The notes under the pieces: model-generated | What the model was told of the DNA's origin: nothing | Database searches by the model: none | What the model saw: the letters and a program-made list of their open reading frames with translations, nothing else | Part shown: positions 7,072 through 13,095 of the stretch, in pieces | Position numbering within the stretch: the first letter of the stretch is position 1 | Layout of the letters: each line of letters opens with the position of its first letter | Assembly: GCA_964420455.1 (NCBI GenBank) | Contig: CAYQTO010000105.1 | Location: 1 to 13,095, forward strand | Length of the DNA stretch: 13,095 nt | Reading direction: 5' to 3' | DNA from: CAYQTO01 sp964420455 | GTDB lineage: Bacteria > Sumerlaeota > Sumerlaeia > SLMS01 | Program-made: the position numbers and the translations under genes

Positions 7072-8249
7072 CCCCACAACGCATCGGAATCATCGGCGCT
7101 GGCAACCGCATGCGCCGCGTGGCGGAGCGCGTCCTTGCCGCCTATCCAGGCGCCATCGAGGTCGCCGCCGTCTGCGACAACTCGCCCCGCTCCATCGAGG
7201 CCGCCCGCGCCTCCTTTCCCTCCGCCCGTATAGACAACGTCCAGGCCGACATGCTCGCGGACCCCTCCCTCTCCTGGATCTTCGTCGGCTCCTTCAATGG
7301 CCACCACCGGGACCACGCCCTGCCCGCACTCGAGGCGGGCAAGCATGTCTTCTGCGAAAAGCCTCTCGAGGTCACTGTCGAGCGCTGCCTCGACCTTCGG
7401 CGTGCCGCACGCCGCGCCACCACCCGCTTTGTTATCGGCTTCGTCCTTCGCTACTCACCCTTCTACCGAAAGCTCAAGGCCCTCCTCGAAGAAGGCGCCA
7501 TCGGCGATATCGTCAGCATCGAGTTCAACGAGACCCTCGACCCGAACCACGGCGCCGCCATGCACGGCAACTGGCGCCGCCACCGACACCTCTCCGGCCC
7601 CTTCCTCCTCGAGAAGTGCTGCCACGACATGGACATCCTCCACTGGATCGTCGGCGAGAGGCCGGCCCGCGTCGCCAGCTTTGGCGGCCTCACCGTCTTC
7701 CGCGCCGCCAACGCCCACCTCGCCGAGGGGCATCCGCCCAACGCCGAGGGCCTCCCCTACTACTTCGAGGGCACCGACACCGGCCGCTACGTGGGCAACG
7801 CCCATGGCAATGTCACCCCCTTCAACGACGACAAGGACGTGATCGACAACCAGGTGGCGATCCTCGAGTTCCCCTCCGGCGTCCGGGCGTCCTTTCACCT
7901 CAACGCCCACGCGGCGCTCAAGGAACGGCGCTTCTACATCGTTGGGACAAAGGGGGCGATGCGCGGCGACCTGGAGGACGGGGTCATCACCCTCCGGCGC
8001 ACCGGCTGGGATGCGCCCCTCGAGCGGTTCGAAACGGGCATCGCCGGCGGCTTTCATGGCGATGGAGACGGGGTGCTCGCCCGCGAACTCGGCGAGTGCA
8101 TCCTCCACGGCACGCCCCTCGGCACCGGCATCGACGAGGCCATCGACGCGGCGGTCACCTCCCTCGCGATCGACCACGCCCGCGAGTCCGGCCGCGTCCT
8201 CAACATGAATGCCTACTGGGCGCGAGTGGGGAGGAAAGGAACGACGTGA
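7068..8249 (+). CDS. Gfo/Idh/MocA family NAD(P)-dependent oxidoreductase
   Basis: This 393-residue protein has an N-terminal Rossmann fold (GIIGAGNRM, 7-15), the family's EKP motif (CEKPLEV, 96-102, with Lys98 the usual catalytic or nicotinamide-contact lysine), and a C-terminal alpha/beta domain with GPFLLEKCCHDMD (177-189), where His186 and Asp187/Asp189 sit at the usual substrate-site positions. Members oxidise or reduce sugars, inositols and related polyols. The substrate here cannot be told. The LEKCCHD variant, as I recall, is common among uncharacterised sugar dehydrogenases of environmental bacteria. It has no signal peptide. The ATG overlaps the kinase stop (ATGA, 7068-7071), so the two genes are almost certainly one transcript. 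It ends 33 bp from the convergent GPP34 gene. Confidence 0.88.
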   Translation: MTPQRIGIIGAGNRMRRVAERVLAAYPGAIEVAAVCDNSPRSIEAARASFPSARIDNVQADMLADPSLSWIFVGSFNGHHRDHALPALEAGKHVFCEKPLEVTVERCLDLRRAARRATTRFVIGFVLRYSPFYRKLKALLEEGAIGDIVSIEFNETLDPNHGAAMHGNWRRHRHLSGPFLLEKCCHDMDILHWIVGERPARVASFGGLTVFRAANAHLAEGHPPNAEGLPYYFEGTDTGRYVGNAHGNVTPFNDDKDVIDNQVAILEFPSGVRASFHLNAHAALKERRFYIVGTKGAMRGDLEDGVITLRRTGWDAPLERFETGIAGGFHGDGDGVLARELGECILHGTPLGTGIDEAIDAAVTSLAIDHARESGRVLNMNAYWARVGRKGTT

Positions 8250-8282
8250 GGCCAAGGGCGACGGGCGGCCGCGACGGCAGCC

Positions 8283-8966
8283 CTACAAGCGAGACCCGCC
8301 GAGGAACGGGATGGAACTCGCAACGTACAAGGCCCGCTCGGTTTGTTGGATCAGTTCGCAGGTGGCAGCCGCAACGGGGCGCGTTTGCGCAATCTCCCGC
8401 AGGCGCCCCTGGCGCTCGTCCAACTCGTCGTCGGTCAACGCCTCGCGCAACAGGTGCGCCCCGTGGGCGATGGTGATGAGCACGGCCATGCGCGGTTCCA
8501 CCGGGTCGTTGCCCAGCACACATTCGCGTATGCGCGACACCACTTCCTTCTCCGGCGTGGTATCCAGCATCGGGTAGACGGTGACTGGAAAGATCAGGAG
8601 GAAATGCCCTTCCTTCTTGCCGAGGATGCCCTTCGCGACGAGCTCCTCGGTCTGGCGGTGACTCAGATCCGGAAGGGTGGAAATCACCGTCACACAACCG
8701 GCCACCGTGTGGGGGACGTCGGTATTCTTGAAGTGGGCCACGACCTCCTCGAGGAGGGCCGAGCCAGTCGGCTCGTCAGGGCCGTCGAGTTCGAGCCCAC
8801 CGGACTCGTTGAGCTTCAGCCGCCCGCGCAGCAGCAACTCCGCCAGCATCGCCCCCGCCAGCGCGTAGTCCAGAAACGGCGAAATCGACCAGCGGACCCG
8901 CCCATCGTCGTCGTCCAGGGCCAGCAACATGATCAGTTCGTTCAACGCCAACGTTTTGATAGGCAT
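8283..8966 (-). CDS. GPP34 (GOLPH3/Vps74-like) family protein
   Basis: The 227-residue protein matches the GPP34 fold along its whole length. Against my memory of human GOLPH3 it shares NELIMLLALDD (9-19), the helix LAGAMLAELLLRGRLKL (37-52 region), PTGSALLEEVVAHFKNT (66-82), LVAKGILGKKEGHFLL (109-124) and VEPRMAVLITIAHGAHLL (156-173). Eukaryotic members bind PI4P on Golgi membranes and act as adaptors for glycosyltransferases. Bacterial homologues are uncharacterised and best known, as I recall, from actinobacteria. By hand alignment the basic PI4P-pocket residues are mostly not evident here (a Trp, residue 26, lies near the expected position), so lipid binding should not be assumed. The open frame runs upstream to 9626, antisense to ribE. 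The ATG at 8966, with a GAAGGGGG stretch before it, gives the natural family start. It is a single gene, divergent from ribE. Confidence 0.85.
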   Translation of the reverse strand: MPIKTLALNELIMLLALDDDDGRVRWSISPFLDYALAGAMLAELLLRGRLKLNESGGLELDGPDEPTGSALLEEVVAHFKNTDVPHTVAGCVTVISTLPDLSHRQTEELVAKGILGKKEGHFLLIFPVTVYPMLDTTPEKEVVSRIRECVLGNDPVEPRMAVLITIAHGAHLLREALTDDELDERQGRLREIAQTRPVAAATCELIQQTERALYVASSIPFLGGSRL

Positions 8967-8995
8967 GACCGCCCCCTTCCGACGACGTTCACCAC

Positions 8996-9011
8996 GAGAG
9001 AAGTATCTCTC
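8996..9011. promoter_or_regulatory. Perfect 16-nt palindrome between GPP34 and ribE
   Basis: GAGAGA (8996-9001), loop AGTA, then TCTCTC (9006-9011) forms a perfect inverted repeat in the 90-bp divergent intergenic region. It is 29 bp from the GPP34 start and 45 bp from the ribE start, a good place for a repressor or shared operator. Two copies of AAAGGCA (9023-9029 and 9039-9045) lie between it and ribE. I see no FMN riboswitch and no clear -35/-10 pair. The operator role is inference from symmetry and position. Confidence 0.4.
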
Positions 9012-9056
9012 AGCACCACACAAAAGGCAATCCCCACCAAAGGCATTCAACTGAAA

Positions 9057-9707
9057 ATGTTTACCGGACTGGTGGAAGAAATCGGCCGCATCGAGACCAT
9101 CACCGATCTCGGCGAGGACATCCGGCTGGCGGTGGCCTGCGAGGCCATCCTCCCCGGCCTGCGCCTCGGCGACTCCATCGCCGTCGACGGATGCTGCCTC
9201 ACCGCCGAAGTGGTTACAGCCTCCGGATTCACCGCCTACGCCTCGCCGGAGACGCTTCGCAAGACATCCCTCGGCGCGCGCGCCACCGGGGCCGGCGTCA
9301 ACCTCGAGCGCTCCCTCACCCTCGAGAAGCGCCTCGGCGGCCACCTCGTGCAGGGACACGTCGATGCCACCGGCACCTTCCTTTCCGCCCGCGAGACGGG
9401 CAACGCCTGGGAGCTCCGCGTCCGCGCCCCCCGCGAGGTCACCCGCCTTTCCATCCCCAAGGGATCCATCGCCATCGACGGCATCAGCCTGACCATCGTC
9501 GACCTCCTCGAGGACGAGATCAGTGCCTGGATCATCCCCGAGACGTGGCACCGCACGACGCTCCACGAACGCCGCCCCGGCGACCCCATGAACCTCGAGG
9601 CGGACATGATCGGCAAGTATGTCCACCGGTTCCTCGAAACATCCGGTCTCGCGCCGGACACGGATGCGCGCCTCCGCGCCCTCCTGGAACAGAACCGCGG
9701 GGAATGA
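9057..9707 (+). CDS. ribE: Riboflavin synthase alpha chain
   Basis: The enzyme dismutates two molecules of 6,7-dimethyl-8-ribityllumazine to riboflavin and a pyrimidinedione that is recycled. The 216-residue protein (family about 200-220) shows the two internally repeated lumazine-binding barrels. The first begins MFTGLVEEIG and contains SIAVDGCCLT (40-49) and NLERSL (82-87). The second begins GGHLVQGHVD (94-103) and contains SIAIDGISLT (137-146), IPETWHRTTL (160-169) and NLEADMIGKYV (179-189). The MFTG start is near-invariant in the family and settles the ATG at 9057, although the open frame reaches back to 8343, antisense to GPP34. The ribosome binding site is weak. No other rib gene is present, so it is a lone riboflavin gene. 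Also called ribC in some species. Confidence 0.95.
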   Translation: MFTGLVEEIGRIETITDLGEDIRLAVACEAILPGLRLGDSIAVDGCCLTAEVVTASGFTAYASPETLRKTSLGARATGAGVNLERSLTLEKRLGGHLVQGHVDATGTFLSARETGNAWELRVRAPREVTRLSIPKGSIAIDGISLTIVDLLEDEISAWIIPETWHRTTLHERRPGDPMNLEADMIGKYVHRFLETSGLAPDTDARLRALLEQNRGE

Positions 9708-9736
9708 AAAAAGGGAGCCCGCGCACGCGGACTCCC
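9707..9736 (-). terminator. Intrinsic terminator of the korAB transcript
   Basis: Read on the minus strand, a GC-rich hairpin (plus coordinates 9713-9722 pairing with 9727-9736, loop GCAC) has 9 of 10 paired positions with one C-A mismatch, and is followed at once by six T (plus A-run 9707-9712). This is a canonical rho-independent terminator, 40 nt past the korB stop. The A-run begins at the last base of the ribE stop codon. On the plus strand the A-run precedes the stem, so it would not terminate ribE in the usual way. Confidence 0.8.
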
Positions 9737-9751
9737 CAGGACCCTTCGTCA

Positions 9752-9773
9752 GACGTCTGTCTTTATAGACGTC
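9752..9773. other. Perfect hairpin between the ribE and korB ends
   Basis: GACGTCT (9752-9758) and AGACGTC (9767-9773) are exact reverse complements around an 8-nt loop. There is no T-run after it in either direction. It lies between the korB stop and the korAB terminator and is the only stem downstream of ribE with a suitable position. It could protect a 3' end or assist ending of the ribE transcript. Confidence 0.5.
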
Positions 9774-9776
9774 CCG

Positions 9777-10799
9777 TCAGGTGACTTGCCAGGTGGCGTT
9801 GCCGTCGAGGAGCTTCTGGAGGTCGCCCTTGCCCCGGGCGCTGATGACGTCCTCGACCTGTTGATTGACGAGGTCGTCATAAGTGGCACGCTCGACGGCA
9901 CGGAAGACGCCGATCGGCTCCGGCAGCTCGGGGTGCTTCATCCGCGCGAGAAGTGAGTGGTAGCTTGTATAGCCACGCTCGTCGTGGACCAGCAGGTCGT
10001 CCTTGGTCACGCCGCTTTCGCCGATCTTCACCGAGATCAGATCGTGGCCACGAAGCATGATCCCCTTCTCGAGGTGGGCGCCATAGATGAGGGGCTCCCC
10101 GTGCTTGAGCTCGACCACGTTATCCGCACGGACCTTGCGGTCCTGGGCGTAGTCAAAGGCGCCGTCGTTGAAAATGTTGCAGTTCTGGTAGATCTCGACG
10201 AAGGCGGCGCCCTTGTGATCGTGGGCGCGCCTGATGACCTCCATGAGGTGCTTGGGGTGCATGTCGACGGCGCGGGCAACGAAGGTCGCCTCGGCGGCGA
10301 GGGCGATCGACAGGGGGCTCAAGGGCTCGTCCAGCGAGCCCATCGGCGTCGACTTCGTCTTCTTGCCCATGGGCGACGTCGGCGAGTACTGCCCCTTCGT
10401 CAGACCATAGATCTGGTTGTTAAACAGCAGGATCTTGACGTTGGTGTTCCGCCGCAGGCAATGGATCGTATGGTTGCCGCCAATCGACAGCGCGTCGCCA
10501 TCGCCCGTGATCACGTAGGTCGTGATGTCGGGCCGGGCAATCTTGAACCCGGTGGCAACCGGCATCGCGCGCCCGTGGATCGAGTGCATGCCGTAAGTGT
10601 TCATGTAGTAGGGAAAGCGACTCGAGCAGCCGATCCCGGAGATGAAGCAGTACTCCTCCGGCGGGGTTCCAACCTCGGCGAGGACCTTCTTCACCGCCGA
10701 GAGGATCGAGTAGTCCCCGCAGCCGGGGCACCAGCGCACGTCCTGGTCGCTGGCGAAGTCCTTGACCGTGTATTTCTTGTCGGGGGGGGCGACACTCAT
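9777..10799 (-). CDS. korB: 2-oxoacid:ferredoxin oxidoreductase beta subunit (probably 2-oxoglutarate)
   Basis: KorB carries thiamine diphosphate and a 4Fe-4S cluster. With KorA it oxidatively decarboxylates a 2-oxoacid to the acyl-CoA with reduction of ferredoxin, or runs in reverse for CO2 fixation. In the 340-residue protein the cluster ligands are Cys24 and Cys27 (WCPGCGDY), Cys58 (GIGCSSR) and Cys207 (QNCNIF). The ThDP/Mg site is GDGDALSIGGNH (99-110) with NNQIYGLTKGQ (127-137). The length and pattern fit the two-subunit KorAB type known from Mycobacterium, Bacteroidetes and Hydrogenobacter. 2-Oxoglutarate is the likely substrate, but pyruvate or branched-chain oxoacids cannot be excluded. 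It is coupled to korA by ATGA (10796-10799). No ferredoxin gene lies beside it. Confidence 0.93.
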   Translation of the reverse strand: MSVAPPDKKYTVKDFASDQDVRWCPGCGDYSILSAVKKVLAEVGTPPEEYCFISGIGCSSRFPYYMNTYGMHSIHGRAMPVATGFKIARPDITTYVITGDGDALSIGGNHTIHCLRRNTNVKILLFNNQIYGLTKGQYSPTSPMGKKTKSTPMGSLDEPLSPLSIALAAEATFVARAVDMHPKHLMEVIRRAHDHKGAAFVEIYQNCNIFNDGAFDYAQDRKVRADNVVELKHGEPLIYGAHLEKGIMLRGHDLISVKIGESGVTKDDLLVHDERGYTSYHSLLARMKHPELPEPIGVFRAVERATYDDLVNQQVEDVISARGKGDLQKLLDGNATWQVT

Positions 10800-12688
10800 G
10801 CCTCGGATGCCTTTGCGTGGAGTTTGCCGACGACCGCGTCCTTGACCTCGTGAACGGTGAAGGGGCGGCCCTGGACCTTGCTGACGGGGGTTGCGTCGGC
10901 CAGATACTTCGATCGGATGAGCGAGCAGAGCTGGCCCATGTTGAGTTCGGGAACGAGGATGGGCTTGCCGCGGTGGGCCTCGAGGATCGCGCCGAGGTTC
11001 CGCGGAAACGGATTCAGGTAGCGGATGTGCGCCGCGGCCACGCGGTAGCCTTCCGCGTTGAGCTGGGTCACCGCCTCGCGGATCGCCCCGTAGGTCCCGC
11101 CCCAGGAGAGCAGCAGGGCATCCGCGCTGCCATCATTCACACCGATCAGCTCCTGCTCGGGCGCGAACTCCGCGATCTTGTCCACCTTCGCCTGGCGCAG
11201 GCAGACCATCCGTTGGTGGTTGTCCGGGTCATAGCTCACATTGCCGGAGTTCTCCGCCTTCTCGAGGCCTCCGATGCGGTGCATCAGCCCCGGGGTGCCG
11301 GGGATCGCCCACGGCCTTGCCAGGAACTCATTGCGCAGATACGGCAGGAACTCGCCCTGCTCCCCGTTCGGCTCCATCAGGTGCTCGACCTCGATGGGCT
11401 CGAGGGCCTTCACGTCGGGGATCATCCACGGCTCGGCGCTGTTGGCGATGAAGCCATCGCTGAGGAAAATCACCGGGGTCATGAACTTGACGGCGAGGCG
11501 GATCGCCATGAGCGCCATGTCGAAGCAGTCGGCGGGCGACCGCGGAGCAAGGACCGGGATGGGGCACTCGCCGTTGCGGCCGTACATCACCTGGAGGAGG
11601 TCCGTCTGCTCGACCTTGGTCGGCAGGCCCGTCGACGGGCCGCCCCGTTGCACGTTGATGACCACCAGCGGCAACTCCATCATGACCGCCAGACCCATCG
11701 CCTCGCTCTTGAGCGCGATGCCAGGTCCGGCCGACGCCGTGACACCCAGCGCGCCGCCGTAGGCCGCACCTAGCGCCGCACAGATCGCCGCGATCTCGTC
11801 TTCCGCCTGGAACGTTTTCACCCCGAACTGCTTGTTCTTCGCCAGCTCGTGGAGGATGTCGCTCGCGGGCGTGATCGGATAGCTGCCGTAAAAAATCGGC
11901 TTGCTGGCGAGTTGCCCCGCCGCGATGAGCCCGTACGCCAGCGCCGTGTTGCCGTGAATCTCGCGGTACTTGCCCGCAGGCAGCTTCGCCTTCTTCACAC
12001 GGAAGTGTCGCGCAAACAGCTCCTCCGTCTCGCCGAGGTAATACCCCGCCTTCAGCACCCGGATGTTCGCGTCGCGGATCAGCTCCTTGCTGGCGAACTT
12101 CTGCTCGATGAAGGAAATGATCGGCTCGAGGGGGCGGCTATACAGCCAGCAGACAACGCCGAGGGCGAAGAAGTTCTTGCAGCGGGCGGCCTCCTTGCCG
12201 GCAAGGCCGAGTTCCTCGCACGCGCGAATCGTCGCCTGAGTCATCGGAATCGGGTGCAGGCGGTAGTGGTCAAGCGTGCCATCGCTCAAAGGGCTCGTGT
12301 CGTAACCCGCGAGCTTCAGGTTCTGCTCCCCGAAACCATCCTCGTTGGCGATGATGATGCCGTTACGCTTCAGGTCACGGAGGTTCGTCTTCAGCGCGGC
12401 CGCGTTCATGACCACCAGCGTATCGAGCTCGTCACCGGGCGTATAGATGTCGGAGGAGCTGAACTGGAGTTGGAAACCGGAGACGCCGTAAACGGTGCCG
12501 GCGGGGGCGCGGATCTCGGCGGGGAAGTCCGGCATCGTGCTGACATCATTGCCGAAGACCGCGGAGGTATTGGTAAACTGGACGCCGGTCAGCTGCATGC
12601 CGTCGCCGGAATCGCCGGCGAAGCGGATGGTGGCGCTGGGGACATCCTCAATCGGCTTCGTGCCGACTTGGGGCGGCTCGAGACTCAT
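10796..12688 (-). CDS. korA: 2-oxoacid:ferredoxin oxidoreductase fused gamma-alpha subunit
   Basis: The 630-residue protein joins a gamma domain (about 18-190, opening TIRFAGDSGDGMQLTG) to the alpha subunit. The alpha part has the ThDP pyrimidine-domain signature YPITPASDIL (270-279), the CoA/substrate-proximal stretch GPGIALKSEAMGLA (321-334) and RGGPSTGLPTK (348-358). A transketolase C-terminal-like domain occupies the last quarter. The gamma-alpha fusion at this length is the usual KorA form. There are no Fe-S cluster motifs of its own, since the cluster is in KorB. The start is ATG at 12688 with AAGGAG (plus CTCCTT 12702-12707) 13 nt upstream, a slightly long spacing. It is the first gene of the korAB operon, and its promoter must lie in the repeat-rich DNA upstream. 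Its stop overlaps korB. Confidence 0.94.
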   Translation of the reverse strand: MSLEPPQVGTKPIEDVPSATIRFAGDSGDGMQLTGVQFTNTSAVFGNDVSTMPDFPAEIRAPAGTVYGVSGFQLQFSSSDIYTPGDELDTLVVMNAAALKTNLRDLKRNGIIIANEDGFGEQNLKLAGYDTSPLSDGTLDHYRLHPIPMTQATIRACEELGLAGKEAARCKNFFALGVVCWLYSRPLEPIISFIEQKFASKELIRDANIRVLKAGYYLGETEELFARHFRVKKAKLPAGKYREIHGNTALAYGLIAAGQLASKPIFYGSYPITPASDILHELAKNKQFGVKTFQAEDEIAAICAALGAAYGGALGVTASAGPGIALKSEAMGLAVMMELPLVVINVQRGGPSTGLPTKVEQTDLLQVMYGRNGECPIPVLAPRSPADCFDMALMAIRLAVKFMTPVIFLSDGFIANSAEPWMIPDVKALEPIEVEHLMEPNGEQGEFLPYLRNEFLARPWAIPGTPGLMHRIGGLEKAENSGNVSYDPDNHQRMVCLRQAKVDKIAEFAPEQELIGVNDGSADALLLSWGGTYGAIREAVTQLNAEGYRVAAAHIRYLNPFPRNLGAILEAHRGKPILVPELNMGQLCSLIRSKYLADATPVSKVQGRPFTVHEVKDAVVGKLHAKASEA

Positions 12689-12800
12689 GGGGTGGGTGGG
12701 ACTCCTTCGTATAGGGCGGGGCTGACCAAAATTCCGGGCCCGCAGGACATTCGGTAACTAAATGACGGTGGCGCGCGGCGCTCAAGCGCAAACCTGGCAA

Positions 12801-12828
12801 GCCGGGTGGAGCAGATGCAGCACCCGGC
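12801..12828. repeat. Hairpin with 8-bp perfect stem
   Basis: GCCGGGTG (12801-12808) and CACCCGGC (12821-12828) are exact reverse complements around a 12-nt loop. It is preceded by a smaller inverted repeat GCGCT/AGCGC (12778-12789). Part of the hairpin cluster upstream of korA. Confidence 0.6.
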
Positions 12829-12893
12829 AGGCAATCACCTACGGAGCGAAGCCAATGCCGGTTGCTGGAAAACGAGGGGGTCAACGTCTTGCA

Positions 12894-12911
12894 GGACCCC
12901 TGACGGGGTCC
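12894..12911. repeat. Hairpin with 7-bp perfect stem
   Basis: GGACCCC (12894-12900), loop TGAC, GGGGTCC (12905-12911). It is the first of three closely spaced GC hairpins of REP-like appearance. Confidence 0.65.
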
Positions 12912-12932
12912 GATTGTTTCCTTGTCCGCACA

Positions 12933-12952
12933 CCCCGGGTTGAAACCCGGGG
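12933..12952. repeat. Hairpin with 9-bp stem, REP-like
   Basis: CCCCGGGTT (12933-12941) pairs with AACCCGGGG (12944-12952). In practice this is an 8-bp stem with a TGAA loop. The unit, followed by a CTACGATTCCAACG spacer and another GC hairpin, looks like the intergenic REP-type repeats I recall from several bacterial phyla. Copy number cannot be seen within this window. Confidence 0.65.
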
Positions 12953-12965
12953 CTACGATTCCAAC

Positions 12966-12978
12966 GCCCCTCCGGGGC
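12966..12978. repeat. Small hairpin following the REP-like unit
   Basis: GCCCC (12966-12970), loop TCC, GGGGC (12974-12978). It lies 13 nt after the previous hairpin and completes the three-hairpin array. Confidence 0.55.
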
Positions 12979-13039
12979 TTGCACTCCGACGCGGCGGACC
13001 AACCCGGCGGGCGGCAGGCCGAGCAAGAACACAGAGGCC

Positions 13040-13067
13040 GACAATGAGATCAGGAGGTCAGGAGGGG
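13040..13067. repeat. 28-bp terminal direct repeat, copy B
   Basis: It is identical to 115-142 over 28 bases in the same orientation, including the tandem TCAGGAGG pair. The word ACAATGAG, the start of the unit after its first G, recurs 43 bp later at 13084-13091. The stretch 13080-13091 is also the exact reverse complement of 91-102. Shared words in both orientations at the two ends point to a dispersed repeat family. Confidence 0.75.
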
Positions 13068-13095
13068 TTTCTCCGGGGTTTTTACAATGAGTAAA

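Larger units (their letters stand above)
12689..13095. other. 407-bp gene-free region upstream of korA
   Basis: I see no credible gene here. Short open frames have no recognisable family pattern and run through hairpins. The part nearest korA (12689-12770) should hold its leader and promoter on the minus strand. A TATACG-like element lies just upstream of the ribosome binding site, but no matching -35 is apparent. From about 12778 to 12978 the sequence is a series of GC-rich inverted repeats (annotated separately), followed by the terminal 28-bp repeat. No riboswitch or tRNA pattern was recognised. Confidence 0.6.

Noticed and set aside
8250..8282. Terminator between the convergent oxidoreductase and GPP34 genes
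   Set aside because: The 33-bp gap contains a GCGGCCGC palindrome but no stem followed by a T-run on either strand.
8594..8603. Another copy of the terminal repeat inside GPP34
   Set aside because: Only a 10-base partial match lies in coding sequence, which is a likely coincidence.
8343..9056. Upstream extension of the ribE frame on the plus strand
   Set aside because: It is antisense to GPP34, and riboflavin synthase begins with the near-invariant MFTG at 9057.
8967..9056. FMN riboswitch before ribE
   Set aside because: The gap is only 90 bp and the conserved FMN aptamer segments are not visible.
8967..9626. Upstream extension of the GPP34 frame on the minus strand
   Set aside because: It is antisense to ribE, does not resemble a protein family, and the GPP34 domain begins at the ATG at 8966 with a purine-rich stretch before it.
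12778..12978. CRISPR array or tRNA in the hairpin region
   Set aside because: The inverted repeats differ in sequence and spacing and do not form regular repeat-spacer units. No cloverleaf or TTC-arm pattern was found.
12648..13094. Short open frames upstream of korA on both strands
   Set aside because: They run through inverted repeats, lack ribosome binding sites and match no family I know. The similarity of one to a frame at 119 comes only from the 28-bp DNA repeat.

Overview
The window is a visibly GC-rich stretch of bacterial DNA packed with ordinary metabolic genes. I find no rRNA, tRNA, CRISPR array, transposase or phage gene. Twelve protein-coding genes can be supported. The combination is a two-subunit 2-oxoacid:ferredoxin oxidoreductase with fused gamma-alpha subunit, L-lactate dehydrogenase, a DUF507 protein and a bacterial GPP34/GOLPH3-like protein. 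It suggests an organism with anaerobic or fermentative capacity, possibly from a poorly cultured phylum (Sumerlaeota, Hydrogenedentota or a Planctomycetes-like lineage). I cannot settle the taxon from the sequence. Both ends carry copies of the same 28-bp repeat, and the left end is poly-G rich. This fits a complete metagenomic contig broken at dispersed repeats.

Layout. Positions 1-153 are non-coding: G-runs, an inverted repeat and repeat copy A. From 5461 leftward to 154, all genes lie on the minus strand, in transcription order: pyrF, pyrE, a secreted protein of unknown function, trpA, ldh, plsC, and a DUF507 gene. Many are coupled by stop/start overlaps (pyrF-pyrE, unknown-trpA, ldh-plsC). 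A 128-bp divergent region at 5462-5589 separates this block from two plus-strand genes joined by an ATGA overlap: a soluble PAS histidine kinase and a Gfo/Idh/MocA-type oxidoreductase. A GPP34 gene (minus) follows, convergent to the oxidoreductase and divergent from ribE (plus, riboflavin synthase alpha). A 16-nt perfect palindrome lies between GPP34 and ribE. ribE converges on korAB (minus), with a well-formed intrinsic terminator for korAB in the 69-bp gap. Upstream of korA, 12689-13095 has no gene but holds several GC-rich hairpins and repeat copy B.

How the genes fit together. The left block combines the last two steps of UMP synthesis, the alpha subunit of tryptophan synthase without trpB, lactate/pyruvate interconversion, and a PlsC-family acyltransferase for phospholipid synthesis. 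KorAB would link 2-oxoglutarate (or a related 2-oxoacid) to ferredoxin. The kinase has no response regulator here, so its output is unknown.

I did not find a convincing new multi-gene system. The points most worth following are the GPP34 protein, the cysteine-bearing PAS domain of the kinase and its coupling to an oxidoreductase, the secreted protein coupled to trpA, and the REP-like hairpin and terminal repeat DNA.
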